DNA from: Apoderus coryli
Lineage: Eukaryota > Arthropoda > Insecta > Coleoptera > Attelabidae
NCBI GenBank assembly: GCA_911728435.2
Contig: OU452200.1
Coordinates: forward strand, 34,673,715 to 34,737,714
Length of the DNA: 64,000 nucleotides
Direction of reading: 5' to 3'
Under the pieces are notes generated by a model. That model made no database searches. It was not told the DNA's origin and worked only from the letters and a program-made list of their open reading frames with translations. The position numbers and the translations under genes were made by a program. Shown piece by piece: positions 45,672 through 55,870 of this stretch. Within the stretch, counting starts at the first letter, position 1; every line of letters begins with the position of its first letter.

Positions 45672-45919
45672 CGGATGTGCCTGAGCATTCTTATAATAAA
45701 AGGCAGGGTAATAATATTAGACTAAATTTTAATAGAGTAAATGCTGCTAGATCAGCGGAAAATTACTTTGGTCCGAGAATCTTCAATGTGCTAGCGGAAA
45801 GGGTCAGGGAGTTGCCTGTGAAGCCACCGAAGTCAAAACTAAAAGCGTATCTTATACAAAAATGTTTTTATTCATTTGACGAATTTATTTGTAATAATTG
45901 TAGTGACCTTACTGTGTGA
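45672..45919 (+). pseudogene. LINE C-terminal fragment
   Basis: The frame reads PEHSYNKRQGNNIRLNFNRV, NAARSAENYFGPRIFNVLAE and KSKLKAYLIQKCFYSFDEFI, then stops at 45,919. The pattern (HxYxTRxRxxI, then YFGPRxFNxLPExVR, then FKxxLKxxLIxxxFYSxxEF) is the C-terminal end of many Jockey-like LINEs. The last frame is uninterrupted and the stop is natural, so this is a real 3' end. No clear tail is seen by 46,020. Confidence 0.78.
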
Positions 45920-46187
45920 GGTTAGCTCGTGTGGGTATTTCACAAATGTTGTATGTTACCTGTTAGTTTATGTGTTGATTATATATATATGTAAATTTTC
46001 TTTTTTTTTTTGACTTGTGTAATCTACCCTGCTAAGGAAAAAGATTTGCAACTTTTCATTTGAATTTATTTCGGTTGATATTTAACGTAGGATCTTGATT
46101 TTTTTACCAAAATGTTTAGAAATAATTAGTGATTACCTACATATTGTAAAATCGTGTGAAATTTGGGCGTAACCCAAAAAATCCCTT

Positions 46188-47182
46188 CACATGCGGCTTT
46201 ATACGTTGTTCGTTTCGAAATTTTACTAGCCATATATGGCTTTGTGAAGGATTTTGGTAACATTTTGATTGTTTTTTTGTTTGTTATGACAACAAACTGT
46301 CTTCATAAAATGGTAATTTTAATTTATTTAATGCAATATTATAGAGTATTCTTAAAAACTACAGAAAAAATGCATTACAATATAGGAAGGGTCAAAACAA
46401 TTTATTTTCAAACACACTCACATTATGACAATTTTCCAAAAGTAAAGTACGAACATAAATACATTATAAAACGGTTTAAAAATTAGGAACTAATAAGAAA
46501 TTAAAACAAATATCTCAAAATAAAAATATTGAAATAAAAGGGCCATTGATTTAAAATTCCAAGAAAACTGTGGAAACAACAAAAACATTTAAAAAATGTA
46601 AAATAGGCTATTTCCTTTTTTCGCAACAAATCTATTCATCCTCAATCGCATCAATTAATGACACAGACGAGTTGTCAGTTGCGAGATTTTCCAAAATTCT
46701 AACTTATGTGGAGGAAAAATAGAACTCAGATTTTTTGACATGGTATTTTTTTCCGTTATTCCTCTGTCTCTATCACCATTGTCTACAATTTTCAAATTAA
46801 AAAGTCTTTTGGGAATGAAATTAAGTTCTATGTCAATTTGGGAATAGTAAATTGTTTCATAAAATATATTATGATGACCTCGTTTTACAGTAATCTGAAC
46901 TATATTCTTTAAGCAAAGGCCTGTTTTTATTCATTTTTTGAAGCTGATATTGGGTCGTCCTACTAGGCAATTTTTTGAAGTTGGAGAAATCCATTTCCTT
47001 TACGGTTACTTTATTTGTACAACCTTTAACAACTTCGACAAAATCATATAGTTTTGGCATTTTTTATGTGATGTAAAGAAGAACAATACTTGTCTTCAAC
47101 GCCGAATGTGCTCGTTTCGGCTTTTATGTACTTAGCGTGGTTTATTGTATACTCTAAACACTAGCGATAAAAGCCGCATGTG
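46188..47182 (-). mobile_element. Possible element with CACATGCGGCTTTT ends
   Basis: CACATGCGGCTTT (46,188-46,200) is mirrored by AAAAGCCGCATGTG (47,169-47,182). Between them lies a minus-strand small-protein relic (46,632-47,060). The inverted match is only about 14 bp and outer limits are unclear; a CAGGGTGTATA motif sits just outside on the right. Could be a short-TIR transposon or coincidence. Confidence 0.35.
46632..47060 (-). pseudogene. Unrecognised small protein relic
   Basis: On the minus strand an ATG at 47,058-47,060 opens MPKLYDFVEVVKGCTNKVTV, then KEMDFSNFKKLPSRTTQYQL and NRPLLKEYSSDYCKTRSS, stopping at 46,869. In the next frame the text seems to continue: FYETIYYSQIDIELNFIPKR and LFNLKIVDNGDRDRGITEKN. 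A third frame ends DNSSVSLIDAIEDE at 46,632-46,634. Altogether about 143 codons with two frameshifts would make a small basic protein with an acidic tail. The composition is clearly protein-like for such AT-rich DNA. I do not recognise it. It could be a transposon accessory protein or a former host gene. Confidence 0.45.
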
Positions 47183-48023
47183 CATATTTACGTCAGGGTG
47201 TATATTTTTCAATAATATTTTATATTGGATTTAAAAATTATAAACAAATTTAGATTTTTTAGAGAGTTTTTGTTAATTAGTTATATACACCAATAAAGTA
47301 AAACAAAAATAAAATAAAAAATAATATATAAATATCTTATCTACGAAATATAAAAATAAAAAAAATGTAAAGTCTATCTTCGACAGGAATATCAGTTTCC
47401 ATAAGAAAACGCCTAATTTGGGCCACCCTGTACATTCCACACCCTGGACAAGTATAAATAACTATGATCCTAAGATAATTCTCTGTCTTCGGGCATTATT
47501 AATAATTAGCACAACCTACACTATCAAGCTATTTTTTTAATTATTGAGCAACTTTTTTTTGCACACATTGAAAAAGAATCTGGTACTATAAATTATTACA
47601 AATATCTGAGGTAGACATTCCACTCATATTATCAATCATAACATTTATGAAGAATTTTTTACTAGATGTATAACTATTTGTTTCATTATATCGAGTAACC
47701 GTTAGTATCTTTCATAAAAATAACGGTGAATCATTATTATTAATCTTAATGAATATTTGCAGGCTATTTGAAGTAGCTAATAACGATTTTATTGTTTATA
47801 GAACGATAATTGTTATGTTTGAAAATATGCTGTTTAACCATACACCGATGTATTATTACAGATCATGTTTTCGATTTTGTTGTAGACCTACTGATAATAA
47901 AGGGTGTCCCAAAATATTTGAATTAAATTAAATTTACCAAATTCACGGAAATAATTCGCTATACTGTCTGGGTTATGCATTTCGCAGATAAGATATTTAT
48001 AATATACAAAATGCGTCTATAAC
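47183..48023. other. No gene seen
   Basis: AT-rich. End-like motifs CCACCCTGTACATTCC (about 47,423) and AAGGGTGTCCCAAAA (about 47,900) suggest truncated transposon ends. Confidence 0.4.
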
Positions 48024-48149
48024 CAACACCGTCTCGCGAGACGGTGTTGATATAACACGATAAATCTGCCTCGCTTAGACTAGATTGAATGTTACCATTT
48101 TCGTTTATGGATACGCGTGATGGTCCGTCGGCCCCTGGTTGGGGCCGAC
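48024..48149. repeat. Perfect palindrome and GC-rich hairpin
   Basis: 48,024-48,049 is a 26-bp perfect palindrome, half-site CAACACCGTCTCG, containing TCTCGCGAGA. 48,127-48,149 is a hairpin with a 9-bp stem GTCGGCCCC/GGGGCCGAC and loop TGGTT. The surrounding ~200 bp is far richer in G+C and CpG than the window. Possible promoter-like or transposon-end structure. Confidence 0.85.
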
Positions 48150-48644
48150 TCGTGTCTGGTCGCGTACTTGAATTCTACAGCGCGAGAGCGTGGGGGCGTC
48201 GCGATATTATGTACGCTTGTTATCATTTTTCCTTTTGGTTACTCGTTAGTCGTTACACAGAACAGTATTTTTAGTTATTTTTATTGTTTGTTTATTGTTT
48301 AATATACCTATTATATTATTTGGGAAATTGGGAATAGTGATTTATTTTATTTTATCCCACAGGCCTCGATTAGTCTTAGCAATTTTGACTTAAAAAAATA
48401 ATTTAAAAAAAATGTAAATAAAATAAGCAAAAAATTATATTTGGCAGGTTCAAAATATTTTTATTTTTAAGATAATTTTTTACTAAATATAGTAACCAAT
48501 CAAATTACTTAATTTTAAGTCATGTGTCAAATTTCATCCAATCACCTCTGGATTACAGCGATAATACCCTACATGCGGTGTTTTCAGTTTGGTGTTTTTT
48601 TCATTAAAAATTAATTAAACGTCAAACTGACAACTGGTTTAAAA
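48150..48644. other. Upstream of recombinase relic; no gene seen
   Basis: The first ~80 bp remain GC-rich, then AT-rich. A TAATACCCTACATGCGG block near 48,560 weakly mirrors the region at 50,030. Confidence 0.35.
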
Positions 48645-49778
48645 ATGTCGCGAAGATTTGGTATTGCATCTAACGATGCAATTAATGATATTATATCTAA
48701 TAATATACCAAAAAATACAATCAAATCAAAAAAATATGTATGGAGAATATTTCTCGAGTTTTGTGCGACCAGAGAATACGAACTGAATGCTGAAACTAGT
48801 TTGCATAATTTGGCTAATATATTGAAAGATTATGCGGTAAATATGAGAAAAGCTGACGGAACTGAATAAAGATGCAACTGTGAAAACAATTTGGAATACT
48901 ACGAGTTGGCTACTCCAGGAAAAATACTTCAATGACTTCAAAATTGTATTCGACCCGTTTACCAGTGTGATATTCAAAAATGCGCGAGATGCAAGAAATG
49001 CAAAACGTAAAAGATTACAGCAGGATCCAAACAAACGAAAATGCAGTTCATCAAATTTGAGTTCAAGTGATTTGGCTAGAATCATTGGATTATGGGATGA
49101 ATGCACACCAGAAGGTTTACAATTTTTTTTTACCATATTGTAGCTGTTGAGTGAGCTTGGCGAGGTGGTGAACCAGCTGATTGCCTTATTTCACGATTGA
49201 GAAAAATAATGATGGAACGCCAACCAACAGAATTGAATACAATCCAATATTCAGTAAAACATGCCAAGGAGGATCGAAAATTCTACAAATAATAAGTGGC
49301 TTGTTCCAAATATTGCAAACGAAAGTGCATGCCCTGTTCGGTTATTCCATAAATTATTATCCAAAAGGGGAAAAAATATTACTTCCAGTCGCCTATTCTT
49401 GAGACCAAATCATTTCTGGAAATCCGAAAGTGACCGGTAGGCAAGAACACAATATGTCGACCAAATCATCCGCGCAAGCTATTGGTTTGGACAGTAAGTG
49501 TAAAAAGCATTCCAATCATTCGAACAGATGAACTGCAGTTAGCCATTTGGCAAATAAGGGAATTCCTGAACAGCAATTAATAAAAATAACAGGACATATC
49601 AGCTCTAATTCAATTAAACCGTACTTGAATATTAACCAAGAACGCCATGGTGAAATAATCAACACCATGCGAGCAATTTCTTCAACAGTGGAAATTAACA
49701 ATCCGTCAACTTCAGCAAACTCTTCTTCCAATTTAACATTTACCAATTGTACTTTTCACAACTGTTGTTTTAAATAAA
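48645..49778 (+). pseudogene. Crypton-like tyrosine recombinase, copy 1
   Basis: Tyrosine recombinases of Crypton transposons (and the related KIAA1958-like proteins) cut and join DNA with an R-HxxR-Y active site. ATG at 48,645 starts MSRRFGIASNDAINDIISNN. The core-binding domain includes YVWRIFLEFCATREYELNAE, then LANILKDYAVNMRKADGTE. A frameshift near 48,868 leads to TVKTIWNTTSWLLQEKYFND. The catalytic part has AWRGGEPADCL (Arg at 49,161-49,163), TPTNRIEYNPIFSKTCQGG, NHSNR (49,514-49,528) before an in-frame stop, and KGIPEQQLIKITGHISSNSI with KPYLN (Tyr 49,622-49,624). It ends at 49,776-49,778. The active-site residues survive, but at least three frameshifts and several stops are present. 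Confidence 0.85.
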
Positions 49779-49857
49779 AATGAATAATATTTGTTTGATT
49801 AAAACTAATACATTTTGTATTGAAAATTATTAAACGTCAGATTGACAATCAAATTTT

Positions 49858-50045
49858 AAATTATCTTATCGAATAATCCTCGGGCCTTGATAAATACTCA
49901 AAATTTTGTCATAGAGAATCCTTCAAGCGAGTTGCTAAAGGATAATAGCCCTTGCCCTGCGGCCTTGGGCTATTATCAAGCAACACGCTTTCGGCATTCT
50001 CTATGACAAAATTATCTCGGTATTATCAAGACCCTAGGGGTATTA
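49858..50045. repeat. Foldback repeat downstream of recombinase
   Basis: CAAAATTTTGTCATAGAGAA and its mirror TTCTCTATGACAAAATTAT form long arms, with GCCTTGATAA and TTATCAAGACC outside and GGATAATAGCCC against GGGCTATTATC inside. The tip is GC-rich (CCTGCGG). No coding content. Confidence 0.8.
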
Positions 50046-50112
50046 CTACTGATAAGAGTTTTCAAATCTGGTTTTGGTAATACTGTAGAAAAAGTCACGC
50101 GTTGCCACTGAC

Positions 50113-50337
50113 AGCCACGCGTGCGTAGTCAACGCTGCATCAACGAAATTCAGCCACATTTATGCAGAATGGTCATGGAAAATTTCGACAAACGAGTGCG
50201 TATGTGTATGCAAAGCCGTGGAGGCCATTTGCGCGATGTGTTATACCATAAATAACCCTATCCTATGTACTTTAGGACTCAATAAAAATCTTACAATCAA
50301 AAAAACTGTGTTTTCTATTTAATTCAAATTTTGCGAT
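50113..50337 (+). pseudogene. IS630-type transposase C-terminus and 3' end
   Basis: The frame reads INEIQPHLCRMVMENFDKRV, then RMCMQSRGGHLRDVLYHK, stopping at 50,253-50,255. The 3' UTR (CTATCCTATGTACTTTAGG, then TCTTACAATCAAAAAAACTG) is the inverse of 28,662-28,822, so both are copies of one family. The terminal inverted repeat itself is missing after about 50,337. Confidence 0.82.
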
Positions 50338-51246
50338 AAATTTGTTTTTTGATATGTTGTTTTCTATTAACAATTAAACAAATATGATTTACAATAAGGT
50401 TTTTTTAGGGTGCAATGGTCATGAAATGAAGAATTCCATACAAATTTTCCAAAATGACGATTGTGTCGATCTCCTGAATACCTAGTTAGATTTTCTTTAA
50501 ATCTACTAAGCCACATGTAGTAATGTTAAATATACCTATTTGGGTGTCGAAAAAAATTTGTACAGAACTCTAAATAAATAATAAATAAAAAACCCGTGTA
50601 TGCCATCTCAGGCACAATTCCTCTACGGCTGAGTCCGGGATGAACAAATAAGAAAAGAGATAGTCTTTTCGTCAATAATTCGGTACTATTCTTCTTGGCA
50701 AGTTACTCTATATCGAATTATGTAATATTATGTAAATCTAAATTCTGTAAAAATTTCTCAAAGTCGTTTGAGCCAATTTATTACGTAGGTATGCAAAAAC
50801 AAAGTGCAATAAAAGTAGTTGTCAATGCGAACATAAAACAAAATACCAAATAAGATGCATTTTCGTCAGTGGAAAATTGGAACAGTCAGCAGTTTATCAA
50901 CGGGTAAGTGAACTAGCACATAAAATGAGGGATTTTGTTAAAACAACAGGGGATATAAAGGATACAGAGCCGATGCTTTCAAAGAAATATTAATGAAAAG
51001 TGACACCAAAATTTAGAAAGTATAATTTTATTATTAAGAAGCGACACGAATGTGTTTTAATTTTCAATGTTTTATGATAACTTCATAGTTCCAAAGCTTT
51101 TTTTTTTTTAATTTGTTTTTCAACTGAAAGTAAAAACCTAAACGCATTAAGGAAAAATACATTCAAACTAAAACTTAATATAGATGATGTTACTGAATTT
51201 GCCGATACTTGTTGGAAATTCATACTAACTTATGTAATTTTCACTT
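50338..51246. other. No gene seen
   Basis: AT-rich sequence with no recognised feature. Confidence 0.4.
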
Positions 51247-51390
51247 AAGAAATCCGACAAATTTAAAGTTTAAATAATTCCAATTTTTTTTATAATACTT
51301 ACTTGATAAAGCCACAATGTTGGCGAAACATGTCGTTATTATAAAAATAAATTGGAATTATTTAAACTTCAAAAATTTTTGATTTCTTAG
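51247..51390 (+). ncRNA. Hammerhead-like motif within ~50-bp arms
   Basis: Arms 51,247-51,298 and 51,335-51,390 pair across AGTTTAAATAATTCCAATTT and its mirror. Between them lie TTGATAA (degenerate CTGANGA), a GCCA/TGGC stem (51,311-51,314; 51,321-51,324), GAAA (51,325-51,328) and CATGTC. The arms occupy the place of stem I. Stem II is identical to that at 30,129-30,145. Two core changes make cleavage doubtful. Confidence 0.5.
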
Positions 51391-51559
51391 TCTAAATGAT
51401 ATTCATTAACAAAAATGATTATTTAAGATATACCTAGTTAATTTTAAATATCATGAGTTATTTGACAAATATAAGACTATCCAGAAGTTATCATCCTGTT
51501 GGCTATATAGATGGCATCACATCCATCAGTTCAGCTTTGTTGTAAATGACAAGAATCAC

Positions 51560-51930
51560 TATAATAATAATAATAAAGCCTTTATTTTGAAATGGGCGAA
51601 ATCTAACCTAAGGTCATTGTACAAAAAATATAAAATACACATATACACCACAGAAAAACAAAATAAGTGTTGATAACTTAAAACTAAGCACAATAAATTA
51701 CATAAACCAAAAGATCATTAACAGCGATAGGAAATTCACCAATCAATAGTTGATTCAGAGTAACTGTGGATAGACCTAAATGCTGTTGATAACAATTAAA
51801 TAATATGACAAAGAAAAGACCAAACTTCATACTGTACATACGCAACATGCTGAAAATTGAATGTTTGTCATTTTTACTTAGAAACTTCACTGGAAGAATA
51901 CGCCTGGAATTATTGGAGAATGTCATTTAT
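51560..51930 (-). repeat. LINE 3' end, tail only
   Basis: On the minus strand the segment ends TTTCAAAATAAAGGCTTTAT followed by (TAT)n at 51,560-51,576, the same tail style as the LINEs at 20,249 and 61,826. No reverse transcriptase motif was found; the frame at 51,684-51,926 is probably 3' UTR. Confidence 0.55.
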
Positions 51931-52109
51931 CCAGCATTGTACTACAAACAAATCTAGAAAAACGATGATGAATTCATCAAATCATCCTATAAATGCTTCA
52001 AAATATACGAGAGGAGTTTGAAAAAATATTTACTGACATGGAAGCCCGAGGTCAATATTTTTATCATTTACTCAACTTATTGGTTTGGAAGCTTTTTTAA
52101 AATAAAATA

Positions 52110-53050
52110 AACTGTTGCATTCGAGGCACGACTATTTCTCCATATTTAAGGGTAAAAGTAATATTTTTGTTACCTCTATATTATATTATATTTCCCATTT
52201 TTAAGGACTATCATTTTTTAACCCTTTTTTAAATTTCTTGCCTACGTTCAATGTTTTCCAAAAGTTAATCAGCACCTCGAAATATCCTGAAGAAATTTTG
52301 AACCAAATTTGTTAAAAATCTGTTACGTGAGTTTTGAGTTATCGGGATAAAGATTTTTCTCACTCTTTTTTGGACTTTTTACGGGGCCTATGATACACAA
52401 ATTTTTAGTAGTGTATTTTTAACACCAATTCAACTTCTGAAAATGCTAAATATTTCATTTTTGACTTTTGTAGGTTATCTTATATCAAAAATATATTTTT
52501 TTTGGTACAATTGGGTAATATAGTTTTTTTTTTTTTCAATTTTGCACTCTTTTTACAGTATTTTTGAGCGCCTGTATGAACCAATTCCAGTCCCTATTTC
52601 GAATAAGTTTATATAGGAAATATTTTTTTGTTTTAGCCCATTTACCACTGTTTACGAACGCCTAAGTAAGTAAGTATTTACACATTTCATAAGTTAAATT
52701 ATATCAAATCAATAACTAGTCAATAATTCTGTTTTGTTGAGGAAATATGTTTTTTTTAGGTTTTTAACCCTTTTTAACACTCTTTTCCAATGGAATCTAA
52801 TTTTTTATGGTTAATGTGGTAATTTATGCACTATTAAATCAATGAAAAATTATTCAATATTTCGGATAAATTTAAGACGTATGAATTTTTTAACCCTTTT
52901 TTAAAACCTCTGCCTACACTCCTTTTTCCTAAAAGTTAATCAGCACCTAGACATAACTTGTAGTATTTTTGTACCAAATTTGGTTAAAATATGTTAAGTA
53001 GTTTTTGAGTTATCGTGGAGACAGACAGTCGTACAGGCAGACGAAGCCGA
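52110..53050 (+). repeat. Repeat family K, short copy
   Basis: The left part, CGAGGCACGACTATTTCTCC followed by ATATTTAAG, is the inverse of the right end of the longer copy at 58,700-58,760. The right part (TTTTGAGTTATCGTGGAGAC then AGACAG) matches the copy at 57,130-57,170. The middle contains AAAAGTTAATCAGCACCT twice (about 52,260 and 52,934). Confidence 0.75.
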
Positions 53051-53840
53051 ATCGAAAAAAACTGATTATTTGTTGGACTTCAATGACATATATTCGAAAA
53101 ATAATCTATAGAAGAGATAAGATTATAATATATATAAGATTAAACACAAGTGATATAATACAACTTGCTTTATTTTTTAAAAGTTTATACAAACTTTATA
53201 CAACAAGATCAATTGGAGTAGTTTAATTAGTAGCAAATCCATCAAATCATTACATAGAACCATGATTAAAGTATCATCATCAGAAAAAGTAATGAATCTA
53301 AGATGTCCTGATTACCTGAATCCATCTCTGACCCAAACAAGCATTTATAAAACATAGAAATAAAGGAAATCCTCTATATATTGACAATACGTTGTTATTA
53401 ACTAAAAGATTATGTTAGTTATGCATGCATGGACATGGATGTCCCACTTTTTCAAAATTCCCTAGTTTTACGATTGTTTTACAGTAAATTAAGCTATTCG
53501 TACGCATATCAGAGCACGACTTTAAAGTTAAGCAAATTGGAAAAGGTTTTAAGCTTTTATTTACTTTAATAATTAGGTTAGTAGATATTTACTTATGCAG
53601 TGATTCACAAATGAAAAGTGATAAGGGCAACAGCAACAACAATCAGGTTTTCGGAAATACCTTCTTGCTAACTTACGCATTTGGCATAGAATGCGTTTGG
53701 TGAAATTACGGTCTTTTCTTATCAACTTCAAATCAGCTATCGAGTCGTTAAAAATAATTTTCTTTTATTTTTGACAAATTGCCATTTTGATATTTCACTT
53801 GTATGGTAGAAATTTCGTGTTAAATAATAATAATCTACAG
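53051..53840. other. No gene seen
   Basis: AT-rich spacer. Confidence 0.4.
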
Positions 53841-53849
53841 TGAAGACCA

Positions 53850-55173
53850 AAAGTCACGCATAAAATTGAAAGGAAATTAGATGTCTTATTGTCCCTTGAA
53901 GAAAATCTTGATGAACCGTCTCAAGAAATAAACTGGATAATGGAAAATTTTTTTGAAAGAGAAGACGATAAATGTATTTTTGGTGAGACTCTGTGGAGGA
54001 TATTAAAGCTCAGCCCCAGAAATTCATTCGGATACCTCGACTCCTTCACGATAATATGAAAGCCGCAGTTCTCAACAGCAGCGTATCGGGAGAGCCCTTT
54101 CCAATAACAACTGACGTAAAGCATAGTTGTGTTATTGCACTGAACTTGTTTTCGATGTTTGTGAGAAGGTTCATTCAATTTGTTAAGGATGAACTGCTGC
54201 GGGGAATAGTTTTGATAGTGGCGAAGGTTGACGTAGACTGCAAGCTGGGTCGAAGATCGTATCCACATCAGTCATTGAGCAGAAATCAACTCGAGAAAAT
54301 ATAAAAAAAATCATTAGTCCATTTGGAATCAATTCAGTGAATTTTGCAAACAACGAAACTTCAATTTGGAAACCGAACAGTCAGTGGAAAATGTGGCAGG
54401 AATATTGATGGACTGGGGCTTTAATATGAAAAAACAGAATGGGGAGGATTATAAAGAATATGTGGTGAAAGCAATGTGGAACACGACAGCAAAAATGTTG
54501 CAAATATTGTATTTAGAAAAGTTCAATGTTACTTTCAACCCCTTCACTTACAAGGTAATTTTGAAAAACGTAAACATAATTCAATAGCATTAGCTAAGAG
54601 TGAAAATGGCATCAATATGAGATGAAAATAGTCCCATACGTATTTTAAAAAGATTTTTTCATATCGCTGCATATGAATTAGCTTGGCGACGAGGTGAAGC
54701 TGCAATTTGGAAAGTACACTGTTTTAACGAAGAAAAATTGAACAATGGTGATTTAACTCATCGCATTGAATATAATACAATTTTTTTCAAAACATGTCAA
54801 GGTGGGTCAAACAAGTGCTGTGATAGTAATGGCTAATAAAAAACATAGAAAACCCTAGCATATTACAACTGATAGATTATTTATAACTCCCAATCCGTTT
54901 TGGAAAAATAATTCATCAAAAGATTGGTGCAAAAATGTTCCTATAGGAATCAATGAAAGTCTTAAGTGGACGAAAATTTCAGCTGAAAAAATTGGACGGG
55001 ATACAAAGAATAAAAATCATTCTCATCGCTCAAGCGCCGTGTCAACTTTGGCTAAAGCAGGTATTAATGAACAAGAATTAATTAAAATAACTGGTCATTC
55101 CTCTTCCAAGTCTATAAAGCCTTATTTACAACTTGATATTGAGCATCATTCGCATCTTGTAACAAATCTCTGA
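53850..55173 (+). pseudogene. Crypton-like tyrosine recombinase, copy 2
   Basis: The leading part (KIERKLDVLLSLEENLDEPS, then INWIMENFFERED) looks coding and precedes an RTE-like fragment. After that fragment the core-binding domain reads SIWNQFSEFCKQRNFNLETE, VENVAGILMDWGFNMKKQNG and YVVKAMWNTTAKMLQILYLE. The catalytic domain has IAAYELAWRRGEAAIWKVHC (Arg 54,687-54,692), THRIEYNTIFFKTCQGGSNK, and then a stop. From about 54,868 an open frame runs TDRLFITPNPFWKNNSS, KNKNHSHRSSAVSTLAKAGI (HxxR, 55,018-55,029), NEQELIKITGHSSSKSIKPY (Tyr 55,123-55,125) and LQLDIEHHSHLVTNL to TGA at 55,171-55,173. Compared with copy 1 the C-terminal half is better preserved. Two breaks upstream disable it. Confidence 0.87.
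53987..54285 (+). pseudogene. RTE-like LINE fragment inside the recombinase relic
   Basis: Reads LWRILKL, then PQKFIRIPRLLHDNMKAAVL, NSSVSGEPFPITTDVKH and CVIALNLFSMFVRRFIQFVK. This parallels 15,060-15,350 nearly word for word at DNA level (for example GAGCCCTTTCCAATAACAAC). Both ends are internal to the LINE, and no tail or obvious target duplication is seen, so it is not a standard LINE insertion. Recombination or capture is more likely. Confidence 0.85.
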
Positions 55174-55519
55174 ACTTCGGATAATGAATTAGACCATAGA
55201 ATAATGTTTGTATACTGGAATAGAATGGACTCTCCCGTGTTGACGAATGTGTCGATATAATCGCGCCATCTATTGGTTTGGAAATAAGCAAAAAAAAAAC
55301 TGCAACTATGTAAAAGTAAACCGTAATGCGTAGTAGATGAGCTTGGAATCTCGACCACTAGAGGTCTCGATTGCTTTAGGCGGGATATTTGATTTATTAC
55401 TAATAGTGAAAAATTAAAATGTTTTTTAAACAATATTTTATTTATAAACAAAGTCCATTTTACAAAAATTTTATATTGTGGATGCAGAAATACCTAAGAA
55501 CAAAAAATAAAGTCTGTCT
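55174..55519. other. No gene seen
   Basis: AT-rich sequence downstream of the recombinase relic; nothing recognised. Confidence 0.4.
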
Positions 55520-55625
55520 CTCATCTAAGAGATTTTGAGTACTTGTGCTAGGAACTGAAACATCTGACAGTACCACTCTTTCATCTGCTTTTTCTGGTAA
55601 TGGCAATGGCTCTAAAAAAAATCGG
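55505..55625 (-). other. Possible exon downstream of THAP exon
   Basis: On the minus strand GATTTTTTTTAG, a good acceptor, precedes EPLPLPEKADERVVLSDVSV, then PSTSTQNLLDERQTLF. The composition resembles the linker of a THAP protein. The phase does not match the donor at 55,871 for this frame, so the link is weak. Confidence 0.25.
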
Positions 55626-55870
55626 ACTTTGAAAATGTCTACTTACAATCTTCCGTAACAATTTCTATATTAAAAACACAACGAAAATCTGCATTAATTT
55701 GTTAAAAATATAGGACTATAAACTATACATAATGTGTAGATTTTTACACAGAATTTATTTATAATAGGTATAAAATGTTTCAACTTAATTATGTATCATT
55801 AAAAAACTAGGTACCTACTACAACAAAATAGGTATACTGAAAATTTTAAAAACAATAGAAATGAACATAC

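Noticed and set aside
46163..46486. 107-codon plus-strand frame as a membrane protein gene
   Set aside because: Hydrophobic residues follow from T-rich composition; no homologous motif, and it overlaps a presumed repeat region.
48127..48160. Helitron 3' end (hairpin followed by CTGG)
   Set aside because: Hairpin-to-CTRR spacing is shorter than usual and no Helitron 5' end, Rep/helicase sequence or second copy was seen. Kept only as a note.
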